Shown here: positions 1 through 7,769 of the stretch, in pieces | Position numbering within the stretch: position 1 is the stretch's first letter | How the letters are laid out: every line of letters starts with the position of its first letter | Source: Geothrix fermentans DSM 14018 | Lineage (GTDB): Bacteria > Acidobacteriota > Holophagae > Holophagales > Holophagaceae | Direction of reading: 5' to 3' | DNA length: 64,000 bases | Assembly: GCF_000428885.1 (NCBI RefSeq) | Contig: NZ_AUAU01000017.1 | Location: 1 to 64,000 of the forward strand | Made by a program: the position numbers and the translations under genes | Notes under the pieces: generated by a model | Database searches by the model: none | What the model was told of the DNA's origin: nothing | Seen by the model: only the letters and a program-made list of their open reading frames with translations

Positions 1-17
1 GTCCGCCAGCGCCAGGA

Positions 18-284
18 CTAGTCCGTGGCGAAGGGCAGCAGCGCGATGTTGCGGGCGCGCTTGATGGCTTCCACGAGGGCGCGCTGGTGGACGGCGCACA
101 CACCGCTGGTGCGGCGGGGCAGCACCTTGCCGCGCTCGGGGGTGAAGGCCTGGAGGGTCTTCACGTCCTTGTAGTCGATCATGGTGGACTTCTCGACGCA
201 GAACTTGCAGAACTTGGCGCGTCGTCCCCCGAATGCCTTCTTCTTCTTGGGCTTGCCCTTCTTGGCGTCAGCGCGGCGCTTCAT
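18..284 (-). CDS. rpsR: 30S ribosomal protein S18
   Basis: Small-subunit protein that pairs with S6 on the platform of the 30S subunit. The 88-residue product has the basic N-terminus and conserved C-terminal helix (about residues 66-85) of S18. Cys26, Cys29, Cys63 and His66 form a likely zinc site, so this is the cysteine-containing form of S18. The start codon overlaps the stop of rpsF (ATGA), so the two are translationally coupled. No ssb lies between them, although many bacteria have one there. Nothing readable lies in bases 1-17. Confidence 0.97.
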   Translation of the reverse strand: MKRRADAKKGKPKKKKAFGGRRAKFCKFCVEKSTMIDYKDVKTLQAFTPERGKVLPRRTSGVCAVHQRALVEAIKRARNIALLPFATD

Positions 285-670
285 CCGACCACCTCCTCAG
301 GTGCGCGATCCTTGATGCCGGCCTGGGCCTTGCGCTTGGCCTCGCGCTCGATGCGCTGCTTGGCGCGGCCCGCGGCCTTCTCGGCCTCGTCCATGCGGAC
401 GCTCAGGTACTTGATGACCGAATCGTGGTTGCGGAAGCGGCGCTCCAGCTCGGCGATGAGGTCGGGTCCGGCGTTCATCTCGAAGAGCGTGTAGTAGCCC
501 TCGCTGAACTTCTGGACTTCGTAGGCCAGCTTCTTGCGGCCCCACTTGTCGGTCTTGAGCAGCTCGCCACCCTGCTCGGCAATGATCCCCTCGAACTGCT
601 TGACGAGCTCATCGCTCTGCTCGTCCGTCAGCGTGGGGGAGGCGATGAAGATGGTCTCGTAGTGACGCAT
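281..670 (-). CDS. rpsF: 30S ribosomal protein S6
   Basis: Binds S18 and helps assemble the 30S platform. The start is set at 670, where the protein begins [14 protein letters not shown], the usual S6 N-terminus, and an AGGAGG ribosome binding site lies at 675-680. A longer in-frame reading adds 37 residues without family similarity and is rejected. The product is 129 residues, with a charged Lys/Arg/Ala tail beyond the ferredoxin-like fold. It is the first gene of the rpsF-rpsR pair. Confidence 0.97.
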   Translation of the reverse strand: MRHYETIFIASPTLTDEQSDELVKQFEGIIAEQGGELLKTDKWGRKKLAYEVQKFSEGYYTLFEMNAGPDLIAELERRFRNHDSVIKYLSVRMDEAEKAAGRAKQRIEREAKRKAQAGIKDRAPEEVVG

Positions 671-971
671 CTGTCCTCCTTGTGGATGTGAAGCCCCCCT
701 CTGGGTTCCGGGGAGCAAGGAAGACGCCCTCCAGCGGAGGACGCGAAGGGCCAGTTTCGCCTGAAAAGGCCCGAGGAGCAACGAAAAGTCCAGGGCGCCG
801 CGCCCTGGGCGGCTGCAGGGTCCACCGTCTCAGCCAGGGCGGCCCTCGCGGGGGAAGCCTCTTCAGGTGTCTTGCATGGGGGCGACCTTGACGTAAATTT
901 CACGGATGGAAGAGATCAGGTGTCGCGGGCTGGCCATTTCCTAATGTCTCGATGCACAGGGGACGGGCTTC
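671..971. other. Intergenic region between rpsF and a DUF748 gene
   Basis: Divergent spacer of about 300 bases. It should hold the rpsF promoter and 5' leader on the minus strand. The leader can fold a C-rich/G-rich hairpin near 692-716, where an S6:S18 autoregulatory leader is found in many bacteria. I could not confirm the conserved bulge and do not annotate it as such. An A/T-rich patch at 893-903 is the only promoter-like sequence seen. No convincing ORF. Confidence 0.4.
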
Positions 972-2753
972 ATGGGAACGCGACCGACCCAGGATGATCA
1001 GGAACCCTTTCCGGGAGGACCCGAGAAGCCCTCGTTTTTCGCTCGATTCCTGAAGGTCTGCCGGGCCCACCGAGCCAAGGCCATCCTGGCCGGTTCGGCC
1101 CTGTCCCTGGTCCTCGCCGCGGGCCTCGCGGATGCCCTGCTGGCGGAGCCCATGCGCCGATGGGCCGAGCGGACGATGAACGCCCAGCTGAAGGGCTACA
1201 CGGTGCGCATCGGCCGCGTCGACCTGCACCTCTGGCGGCTGGCCTTCACGCTGGAAGACCTGGTCCTGGTGCAGAACTCGCACCCCTCGCCGCCCGTGGC
1301 GGAGTTCGGCGCCTTGGGTTTCTCCCTGTACCTGGACGAACTGCTCCGGTTCAAGGTGGCCGGGAATCTCGTCATCAAGCGCCCTGCGCTGCATATCAAC
1401 CTGCCCCAGCTTCAAGAGGAAGCGAAGCGCGACGTGAGCCTGAAGGAGCGGGGATGGCAGGGGGCCGTGGAATCCGTCTTTCCCTTCAAGCTGGAACGGG
1501 TGACGGTTCAGGACGGGTCCCTGCTCTACGTGTCCGACGACACCGCCAGCAAACCGCTCAAGCTCGCCAAGGTCTCCCTGGTCGCCAGCAACATCCGCAA
1601 TATCTCCGCGGCCAAGGGTACCTACCCATCGCCGGTGCGTCTCGACGGCGCGCTGTTCGACACGGGCAGGATCCGGTTCAATGGGGCGGCGGATTTCCTC
1701 CGGGAACCCCACACCGCCGCACAGGGGTCGATCCAGGTGGACCGAGTGCCGCTGGATCGCCTGAACCCCCTGGCCCACACCTACCAGCTGAAGACCGAGG
1801 GCGGGTTCCTTTCCGTGGACGGATCGGTGGAATACACCCCTGAGTCCCAGAGAGCACACCTCAAGGAGGTGCTCCTCGAGCATCTGCGCGTGGATTACGT
1901 CACCAGCCAGGCCACCAAGGCCGAGGAAAAGGCCCATGCCCGGCAGGCGGTCAGGCTGGCCAGGACCGTGCGGAACGCCCCCACCATGCGGCTTCAGATG
2001 GATACCCTGAAGCTGGTGGACAGCCAGCTTGGCTTCGTGAATGAGGGCACCAACCCCACCTACCGCCTGTTCGTGTCGGACCTGGACCTGACGCTGAAGA
2101 ACCTAGGCAATCAGGCCGATGCCGGCCGGTCCGAGTTCCAGGTGCGCGGGGCGCTCATGGGCACTGGCGCCCTCCTGGCCTCGGGAGGGGCCCAGATCAC
2201 GGCCAGCCCTCCCGATTTCGACATCCGTCTCCAGCTGGACAACGCCAAGCTGCCGGATCTGAATCGCGCCCTGCTGGCCCATGCGGGAGTTGACGTGGCC
2301 GAGGGCCTGCTCTCGGTCTACACCGACATCACGGTGAAGGACGGCAGGGTGGATGGCTACTTCAAGCCGCTGGTGAAGGACCTGAAGATCTACGACAAGC
2401 AGAAGGACCAGGGGAAGCATTTGGGCAGGCGCATGAAGATGCATGTGATGCAAATGCTGGCCACCCTTTTCAGGAATCGCTCCAGCCGGCAGGTGGCCAC
2501 CGTGACCCACCTATCCGGCTCCACGGACGACCTTCGGTTCAGCACCTGGGAGGCCCTCCGCAAGCTCCTCGCGAACGGACTGTTCGAGGCGATACGCCCG
2601 GGTTTCCTGGATCCGCCTGGGGTCGGGCAGCCTCCCAAGCCGGCCGTTCACCCAAGTTCTCCCCCGGGGAAGGTGCCTCCTCCCGGATCGCCCGAAGGTG
2701 GCCCGTCAGCCCCGGGGTCCGGGCTGGGTGCCGGACTCCGGTCTCCAGACTGA
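972..2753 (+). CDS. DUF748 (AsmA-like) envelope protein
   Basis: Predicted inner-membrane-anchored periplasmic protein of 593 residues. A hydrophobic anchor lies at about residues 39-57, followed by long beta-rich repeats. The C-terminal third has the typical DUF748 stretch (phrases such as LLSVYTDITVKDG and GYFKPLVKDLKIY). Members of this AsmA-related group are thought to act in outer-membrane or lipid homeostasis; the role here is inferred. The last 45 or so residues are Pro/Gly/Ser-rich, and their coding sequence overlaps the convergent pth gene by 106 bases. The ATG start has only a weak ribosome binding site. Confidence 0.8.
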   Translation: MGTRPTQDDQEPFPGGPEKPSFFARFLKVCRAHRAKAILAGSALSLVLAAGLADALLAEPMRRWAERTMNAQLKGYTVRIGRVDLHLWRLAFTLEDLVLVQNSHPSPPVAEFGALGFSLYLDELLRFKVAGNLVIKRPALHINLPQLQEEAKRDVSLKERGWQGAVESVFPFKLERVTVQDGSLLYVSDDTASKPLKLAKVSLVASNIRNISAAKGTYPSPVRLDGALFDTGRIRFNGAADFLREPHTAAQGSIQVDRVPLDRLNPLAHTYQLKTEGGFLSVDGSVEYTPESQRAHLKEVLLEHLRVDYVTSQATKAEEKAHARQAVRLARTVRNAPTMRLQMDTLKLVDSQLGFVNEGTNPTYRLFVSDLDLTLKNLGNQADAGRSEFQVRGALMGTGALLASGGAQITASPPDFDIRLQLDNAKLPDLNRALLAHAGVDVAEGLLSVYTDITVKDGRVDGYFKPLVKDLKIYDKQKDQGKHLGRRMKMHVMQMLATLFRNRSSRQVATVTHLSGSTDDLRFSTWEALRKLLANGLFEAIRPGFLDPPGVGQPPKPAVHPSSPPGKVPPPGSPEGGPSAPGSGLGAGLRSPD

Positions 2754-3316
2754 TCCCAGAACGCCGTCGGATTCACCAGGTTGGCCAGCCCCGCCAGGTC
2801 GTCGGCCTGCCCGAGCAGGTCCAGGAACCGGGCGAAGGGGGCGTCCAGCCGATCGATGGCCTCCCACTCGGGATCGGTCCAGGGCTCCAGCACATAGTCC
2901 ACCAGGGGGCGCTGGAAGGGGCCGATGCCCAGGCGGAGGCGGGCGATGTCCGTGGTGCCCAGGCATTCGAAGACGGAGCGGAGGCCGTTGTGCCCGCCGC
3001 TGGAGCCGTCGAGGCGGAAGCGGCCCGTGCCCAGGGGCAGGTCCTTGTCGTCGTAGAGCAGGATCATCCGCCGGGGGTAGATCCCCGCAGCCTCCGCCTG
3101 GGCGCAGGCTTCACCGGAGAGGTTCATGTAGGTGGCGGGCACCAGGGCCTGGAGCCGGTCCGTGAGCGGGTAGAGGGTGCCCGAGGAGAAGCGTTTCGAG
3201 GGCGCGGGCGCCAGGTCCCGGTCTGCCATCCAGCGCTGCAGCATGAGCCGCCCCAGGTTATGGCGGGTGTCCTGGTATTCGGGGCCGGGGTTGCCGAGGG
3301 GAACGAGGGTCCACAT
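2648..3316 (-). CDS. pth: Peptidyl-tRNA hydrolase
   Basis: Cleaves peptidyl-tRNA released from stalled ribosomes so the tRNA can be recycled. The N-terminus reads LGNPGPEYQDTRHN, with the catalytic His in TRHN. The conserved Asn in the ATYMNLSG motif and the SSGGHNGLRS and RLRLGIG motifs are present. At 222 residues it is about 30 longer than usual. The extra C-terminal Asp/Pro/Gly-rich tail is the part overlapping the convergent DUF748 gene. No clear Shine-Dalgarno precedes the ATG. pth often sits close to rplY; here a TetR/DUF6448 pair separates them. Confidence 0.96.
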   Translation of the reverse strand: MWTLVPLGNPGPEYQDTRHNLGRLMLQRWMADRDLAPAPSKRFSSGTLYPLTDRLQALVPATYMNLSGEACAQAEAAGIYPRRMILLYDDKDLPLGTGRFRLDGSSGGHNGLRSVFECLGTTDIARLRLGIGPFQRPLVDYVLEPWTDPEWEAIDRLDAPFARFLDLLGQADDLAGLANLVNPTAFWDQSGDRSPAPSPDPGADGPPSGDPGGGTFPGGELG

Positions 3317-3323
3317 GGGTTGA

Positions 3324-3382
3324 AGCTATCAGCTATCAGCTCTCAGCTATCAGCTCTCGGCTATCAGCTGTCAGCTATCAGC
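3324..3382. repeat. Short tandem AGCTATC/AGCTCTC repeat array
   Basis: Degenerate units of 7-8 bases (AGCTATC, AGCTCTC, GGCTATC, AGCTGTC) run head-to-tail directly upstream of pth. Similar arrays with other units (CTGAAGG/CTGAGG/CTGGAG types) follow other genes at about 4760-4792, 14341-14366 and 39788-39819. Confidence 0.7.
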
Positions 3383-3394
3383 GCCATGAACACA

Positions 3395-3420
3395 GAGCGG
3401 GCGCTGATTGGCGCCCGCTC
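3395..3420 (-). terminator. Hairpin after the DUF6448 gene
   Basis: Perfect 10-bp stem GAGCGGGCGC / GCGCCCGCTC with a 6-base loop, 17 bases beyond the stop of the minus-strand DUF6448 gene. The T-tract is weak (TGTGTT), so it may stabilise the RNA end rather than act as a strong intrinsic terminator. Confidence 0.6.
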
Positions 3421-3436
3421 GGGGAGGGAATGGGCC

Positions 3437-4072
3437 TCAGTGCTGGTGGTGGGACTCGGTCTTGGCGGGGGCGGCGTGGGCTTCCGCCTCGGCGCCCTCG
3501 GCATGGGCGGCCCCACCGGCGGCGGCGCGGTAGGCGCCGTCCACGTAGTGGATGAAGTCCACGTAGGCGGCCACGGCCTTCCGGCCGGCGGCGGGATCCG
3601 GCGAGGCCTGGCTCCGGGTGGCGCGGGCCTCCTTGAAGCGGGCCTCGAGCCCGGGCTTGAGAACGCCGTGCATGAGGTCGAACACGGGCTTCATGTCGCC
3701 GGAGGCCAGGGCCTTGTCCGCGGCGGGGATGGCCGGCCCGAAGTCCATGCCTGCGGGCTTGAGGCCGGTGTAGGGCGCGCCTTCGCCGGCCCGGTGGATC
3801 CGCACCAGGGTCTCGAAGAAGTAGGACTCGGCCAGTTCCTTCGCCTCTGGGCTCAGGGCGCCGACCTTGAGGGTGCGGGCGAAGGCTGCGCGGATCTGGG
3901 CCTCGTCCTCGGCCCTCACCCAGGCGAGCACCGGATTGACATCGCCCTTGGCCAGAGCCTGCCGGGCGACGACGATGACGGGGCCGTCCAGGGCATCGCA
4001 GTGGGCGCCGAGGGGCAGCGCGAGGCCAGCCACGAGGACGCCGGAGAGGAGGGGGCGGGGGATACGGAACAT
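3437..4072 (-). CDS. DUF6448 family exported protein
   Basis: A 211-residue secreted protein with a signal peptide (about residues 1-23), mature end near HCDALDGPVI. That motif, and the pattern of two related helical segments containing VNPVLAWV and MKPVFDLMHG, matches the DUF6448 family of unknown function. The C-terminus is rich in Ala, His and Glu and ends in HHQH, which could bind metal. It starts 24 bases after the tetR stop and has a GGAG ribosome binding site, so it is probably co-transcribed with the repressor and a likely target of it. Confidence 0.75.
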   Translation of the reverse strand: MFRIPRPLLSGVLVAGLALPLGAHCDALDGPVIVVARQALAKGDVNPVLAWVRAEDEAQIRAAFARTLKVGALSPEAKELAESYFFETLVRIHRAGEGAPYTGLKPAGMDFGPAIPAADKALASGDMKPVFDLMHGVLKPGLEARFKEARATRSQASPDPAAGRKAVAAYVDFIHYVDGAYRAAAGGAAHAEGAEAEAHAAPAKTESHHQH

Positions 4073-4096
4073 GGAGACTCCGGAGAAGCCGCGGGA

Positions 4097-4690
4097 TCAG
4101 AGTGCGGCGGGGGGGTGGAAGAGGGTCCGCAGGGTGGCGCAGGCCTCTTCGGCATCGCCGGCCTGTCCCTGGCCAGCGGCCTGGGCGTGGACGAGTTGCA
4201 TGAGCAGGCCGAAGGTCACGGAGGCCAGGGCCTTCGGTGTCAGGTCGGCGCGGATGGCCCCTTCCTGCTGGGCCTGGACCAGGGCCTCCAGGAGGAAAGC
4301 CCGGGTCCGGGCGACCACCGCCCGCAGGCGCGCCGCAGCCGGCTCCGGAAGGGCCAGGACGAACTGCTCGGAGAACATCAGCCGCCCGATGCCCCGGTGT
4401 CCGCCCACCACCTGGGCCCGGGCCCGGAGGAGGTTCTGGATGCGGTCCAGGGGCGGCTCGGTCTCTGGAGGGAAGGTCGTCAGGATCAGGTCCTCCACCC
4501 GCTGGACCACGGCCTCAAGGATCTCCTCCCGGTTGGCGAAATGGCGGAAGGGGGCGCCACTGCTCACTCCGAGTTCCGAGGCCAGGGCGCTGGTGGTCAG
4601 GGCGGCGATGCCCCTGCTTTCGATAATTCGGAGCGCGGCATCCGCAATTTCGGCGCGTTTGGGGGTGAGTTCCAGGGCGGAGCGGCTCAT
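4097..4690 (-). CDS. TetR/AcrR family repressor
   Basis: One-component transcriptional repressor of about 197 residues. The N-terminal helix-turn-helix spans roughly residues 10-55 (AALTTSALASELGVSSGAPFRHFANREEIL); the C-terminal ligand domain is variable. The start is placed at ATG 4690 (MSRSALELTP) because the upstream sequence is occupied by a strong promoter whose predicted +1 is this ATG. The ligand is unknown. Gene order tetR then DUF6448, with an operator in its own promoter, suggests autoregulation of a two-gene unit. Confidence 0.88.
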   Translation of the reverse strand: MSRSALELTPKRAEIADAALRIIESRGIAALTTSALASELGVSSGAPFRHFANREEILEAVVQRVEDLILTTFPPETEPPLDRIQNLLRARAQVVGGHRGIGRLMFSEQFVLALPEPAAARLRAVVARTRAFLLEALVQAQQEGAIRADLTPKALASVTFGLLMQLVHAQAAGQGQAGDAEEACATLRTLFHPPAAL

Positions 4691-4696
4691 GGCCCC

Positions 4697-4724
4697 ATTG
4701 TAAGTAAGCACTTACTTTTGTCAA
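4697..4724 (-). promoter_or_regulatory. tetR promoter with embedded operator
   Basis: Read on the minus strand: a perfect -35 TTGACA (4724-4719), a 16-base spacer, and -10 TACAAT (4702-4697). The spacer is almost filled by a 7+7 palindrome AAGTAAG-TG-CTTACTT (4702-4717), a typical TetR operator size. The expected start point 7 bases past the -10 is the A of the tetR ATG at 4690, implying a leaderless or nearly leaderless message. Confidence 0.8.
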
Positions 4725-4730
4725 TACTCC

Positions 4731-4756
4731 AAAAAACGGGCGCCCGAAGGCGCCCG
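4731..4756 (-). terminator. Intrinsic terminator of rplY
   Basis: On the minus strand an 8-bp stem CGGGCGCC / GGCGCCCG with a TTCG loop is followed by TTTTTT. It lies 37 bases after the rplY stop and immediately upstream of the tetR promoter, insulating the two units. Confidence 0.88.
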
Positions 4757-4793
4757 TCCTGAAGACTGAACCTGAAGGCTGAGGACTGAGAAG

Positions 4794-5438
4794 CTACTTC
4801 TTCTCTTCCTTCTTGCCCTTCTTGGCCACTTCCGGCTCGGCGGCGGCGGCCGGCGCGGCGGCCTCCTCCTCCTCGGCGGCCTTGCCGCGGACGGAGCAGA
4901 CGGTCTGGTGGGCGTCGCCCACGAAGGCCACGTTGGGCATGAGGGTGATCTGCTCGAAGCGGATGCTGTCACCCACGGCCAGGTTGGTCACGTCCACGTC
5001 GATGTGGGCGGGGATGATGCTGGGCAGGCACTCGAGCTCGATCTCGCGGTGGGCGAAGTCGAGGACGCCGCCCATGCTCTTCACGCCGATGGCGGTGCCG
5101 AGGAGGCGCACGGGCACCTTCACGCGCACCTTGTGGGTCATGTCCACGCGCATGAAGTCCACGTGGCGCAGGCGGCCGGTGATGGGGTCGCGCTGCACGT
5201 CCTTGATGATGACGTGGCGCTTGATGTCCGTGCCCTCGCGCTGGAGGAACATCACGGAGTTCATGCCGGCCTCGCTGGCCAGCACGCGCGCCACGGCCTT
5301 GGGGCTGATGGCGATGGCGATGGGGGCCTCGTTCAGGCCGTAGACCACGGCCGGGATCAGGCCACTCTTCTTGAGGTCGCGGATGGCGGCCTTGCCGAAG
5401 GTCTCGCGCTTGGGGACGATCAGGACGTCCTGGGACAT
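4794..5438 (-). CDS. rplY: 50S ribosomal protein L25 (Ctc form)
   Basis: 5S rRNA-binding protein of the large subunit, two-domain Ctc type. The 214-residue product has the L25 domain at about residues 5-95 (motifs GKAAIRDLKKSGLIPAVVYG and RDPITGRLRHVDFMRV) and the TL5/Ctc beta domain to about 180. A Glu/Ala/Lys tail follows. AGGAGG precedes the start. Monocistronic: its own terminator follows. Confidence 0.96.
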   Translation of the reverse strand: MSQDVLIVPKRETFGKAAIRDLKKSGLIPAVVYGLNEAPIAIAISPKAVARVLASEAGMNSVMFLQREGTDIKRHVIIKDVQRDPITGRLRHVDFMRVDMTHKVRVKVPVRLLGTAIGVKSMGGVLDFAHREIELECLPSIIPAHIDVDVTNLAVGDSIRFEQITLMPNVAFVGDAHQTVCSVRGKAAEEEEAAAPAAAAEPEVAKKGKKEEKK

Positions 5439-5619
5439 GTCTTCCTCCTACCTGGCGGCTGGCTGCCGCCCTCTCGTTGGCATGGGTCCGGGCGGACCGC
5501 ACGGTCCCTCCCCATGGAGGGCCGAACCACTGATTCTGCCCGAAAAAGCCCCGGAATCGAAGGGGATATTCCCCGCAGCCCGGCACACGGGCGTCACAGG
5601 CCGGGATTATCCTGCTTCC

Positions 5620-7752
5620 ATGTTCCACCCCATCCCCCGTCCCGAGGAGCTGCTCAACCGCGAGCTGAGCTGGCTGGACTTCAACGCCCGGGTCATGGAG
5701 GAGGCCGAGGACCCCACGGTGCCCCTCCTGGAGCGCGTGAAGTTCCTCAGCATCGTGTCCAGCAACTGGGACGAGTTCTTCATGGTACGGGTGGCCGGCA
5801 TCTGGCGGCAGATCGACGCCGGCATCGCCCAGCCGGGCCCCGACGGGCTCACCCCCCGCCAGCTGCTGGAGCGGGTGGCCTCCCGCATCCACGCCTACTC
5901 CGCCCGGCAGCACGAACTCTTCCACGCCATCCTCGAGCCCCAGCTGGAGGCCGCGGGCATCCGCATCCTGGATCCGAAGGACCTGGATGCGGCCCAGGAG
6001 GCCTTCGTCCTCGACTACTTCGAGCGGAGCCTCCTGCCCCTCATCACGCCCCTGGCCGTGGACACGGGGCACCCCTTCCCGCGCCTGGGCAACCGGGCCC
6101 TGGTGCTGGTGGTGGAGCTGGAGCCGGACGAGGACCTGCTGGACGGGGACCTGCCGGCCTCGGAGCTCTCCTTCATCCACGTGCCCACGGGCCTGGCCTC
6201 CCGGTTCCTCCGGGTGCCCTCGGCGCCGGGTGTCCACGCCTTCATCATGCTCGAGGACGTGGTGCGCCACCACCTGGCCCGCCTCTTCCTGGGCTATGCG
6301 GTGAAGCGCTGCCACGCCATCCGCGTCACCCGGGACTCGGACCAGCCGGTGGAGGAGGATCCCTCCGAGGACCTGCTCAAGACCGTGGAGGAGAGCCTGC
6401 GGGACCGCCGCCGCGGCGCCGTGGTGCGCCTCCAGTACGAGCACGGCCTCTCCTCCAAGGTGCTGGACCTGCTCATCGAGGAGATGGAGCTGAGCCCCGA
6501 GGACCTCTACCCCAGCCTGGGGCTGACGGCCTTCTCGGACCTCAGCCAGCTCTACGGCCAGCTGGACCTGCCCCAGCTCAAGGACACGCCCCTGCCGCCC
6601 CTGCCCGTGTCTCAGCTCGAGCAGGCGGGCAGCATCTTCGATGCCATCGCCAAGAGCGACATCCTGCTGCATCACCCCTACCAGAGCTTCGATGACAGCG
6701 TCGTGCGCTTTGTGCGCGAGGCCGCGGAGGATCCCAAGGTCCTGGCCATCAAGATGACCCTCTACCGGGTGACGGCCAACAGCCCCGTGGCCGCCGCCCT
6801 GGAGCGCGCCGCCGAGCGGGGCAAGCAGGTGGCGGCCATCGTGGAGCTGCGGGCCCGCTTTGATGAAGCCGCCAACATCGCCTGGGCCCGGCGCCTGGAG
6901 AAGACGGGCGTGCATGTGGTCTACGGCCTGCCCAACCACAAGATCCACTGCAAGGCCTGCCTCGTGGTGCGCCAGGAGGCGAACGGCATCCACCGCTACT
7001 GCCACCTGGGCACGGGCAACTACAACGAGCGCACCAGCCGCCTCTACTCGGATCTGGGCCTGCTCACGGCCCGGCCCGAATTCGGCGAGGATCTCTCGAA
7101 CCTCTTCAACATGCTCACGGGCTACACGCGCCCGCCGAAGTTCAACCAGATCCTCCTGGCGCCCCAGTACCTGAAGAAGGCGCTCAAGGAGCGCATCCAG
7201 CGGGAGATCGGCCACGCCCGGGAGGGCCGTCCCGCGCGCATGGTGCTCAAGATGAACGCCCTGGTGGACCCCCAGCTCATCCAGCTGCTCTACGAGGCCA
7301 GCCGGGAAGGCGTGAAGGTGGACCTCATCGTGCGGGGCACCTGCTGCCTGCGGCCCGGCGTGCCCGGCCTCTCCGAGAACATCCGCGCCCTCTCCATCCT
7401 GGACCGCTTCCTGGAGCACGCCCGGATCTACCACTTCGCCAACGACGGCCGGCCCGAGACCTTGCTCTCCAGCGCCGACCTCATGCCCCGCAACCTCGAC
7501 CGGCGCGTGGAGCTGGCCTTCCCCCTGGTGGATCCGATCCTGGCGGCCCAGGTCCTGGAGATGATGGAGTTGCAGCTGCACGATACGCTCAAGGGCCGGG
7601 TGCTGGGCCCCGAGGGCGACGTGCTCCGCCGGGGCCTGGACCCCTACGATCCACCCCTCCGGAGCCAGCTCCGCATCTACGAGCACACCCTCCTGGCCAG
7701 TGGCGTGGGGGCCCCGACGCAGAAGCTGGGGCCACTGGATCCGGACATTTGA
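5620..7752 (+). CDS. ppk1: Polyphosphate kinase 1
   Basis: Reversibly transfers the gamma-phosphate of ATP to inorganic polyphosphate. The 710-residue protein begins FHPIPRPEELLNRELSWLDF, the family N-terminus. The phosphorylated histidine is His443 in KIHCKACLVVR; the second active-site histidine is His600 in FLEHARIYHF. The RVELAFP motif is also present. The start is ATG 5620, since upstream in-frame sequence has no similarity. The gene stands alone, convergent with the kelch lipoprotein gene 17 bases downstream; no ppx is nearby. Confidence 0.97.
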   Translation: MFHPIPRPEELLNRELSWLDFNARVMEEAEDPTVPLLERVKFLSIVSSNWDEFFMVRVAGIWRQIDAGIAQPGPDGLTPRQLLERVASRIHAYSARQHELFHAILEPQLEAAGIRILDPKDLDAAQEAFVLDYFERSLLPLITPLAVDTGHPFPRLGNRALVLVVELEPDEDLLDGDLPASELSFIHVPTGLASRFLRVPSAPGVHAFIMLEDVVRHHLARLFLGYAVKRCHAIRVTRDSDQPVEEDPSEDLLKTVEESLRDRRRGAVVRLQYEHGLSSKVLDLLIEEMELSPEDLYPSLGLTAFSDLSQLYGQLDLPQLKDTPLPPLPVSQLEQAGSIFDAIAKSDILLHHPYQSFDDSVVRFVREAAEDPKVLAIKMTLYRVTANSPVAAALERAAERGKQVAAIVELRARFDEAANIAWARRLEKTGVHVVYGLPNHKIHCKACLVVRQEANGIHRYCHLGTGNYNERTSRLYSDLGLLTARPEFGEDLSNLFNMLTGYTRPPKFNQILLAPQYLKKALKERIQREIGHAREGRPARMVLKMNALVDPQLIQLLYEASREGVKVDLIVRGTCCLRPGVPGLSENIRALSILDRFLEHARIYHFANDGRPETLLSSADLMPRNLDRRVELAFPLVDPILAAQVLEMMELQLHDTLKGRVLGPEGDVLRRGLDPYDPPLRSQLRIYEHTLLASGVGAPTQKLGPLDPDI

Positions 7753-7769
7753 GACAGGGCTGGCGGGAG

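Noticed and set aside
4969-7686. Long minus-strand frame of about 900 codons opposite ppk1.
   Set aside because: Composition is typical of an antisense shadow, and ppk1 on the plus strand has all family motifs.
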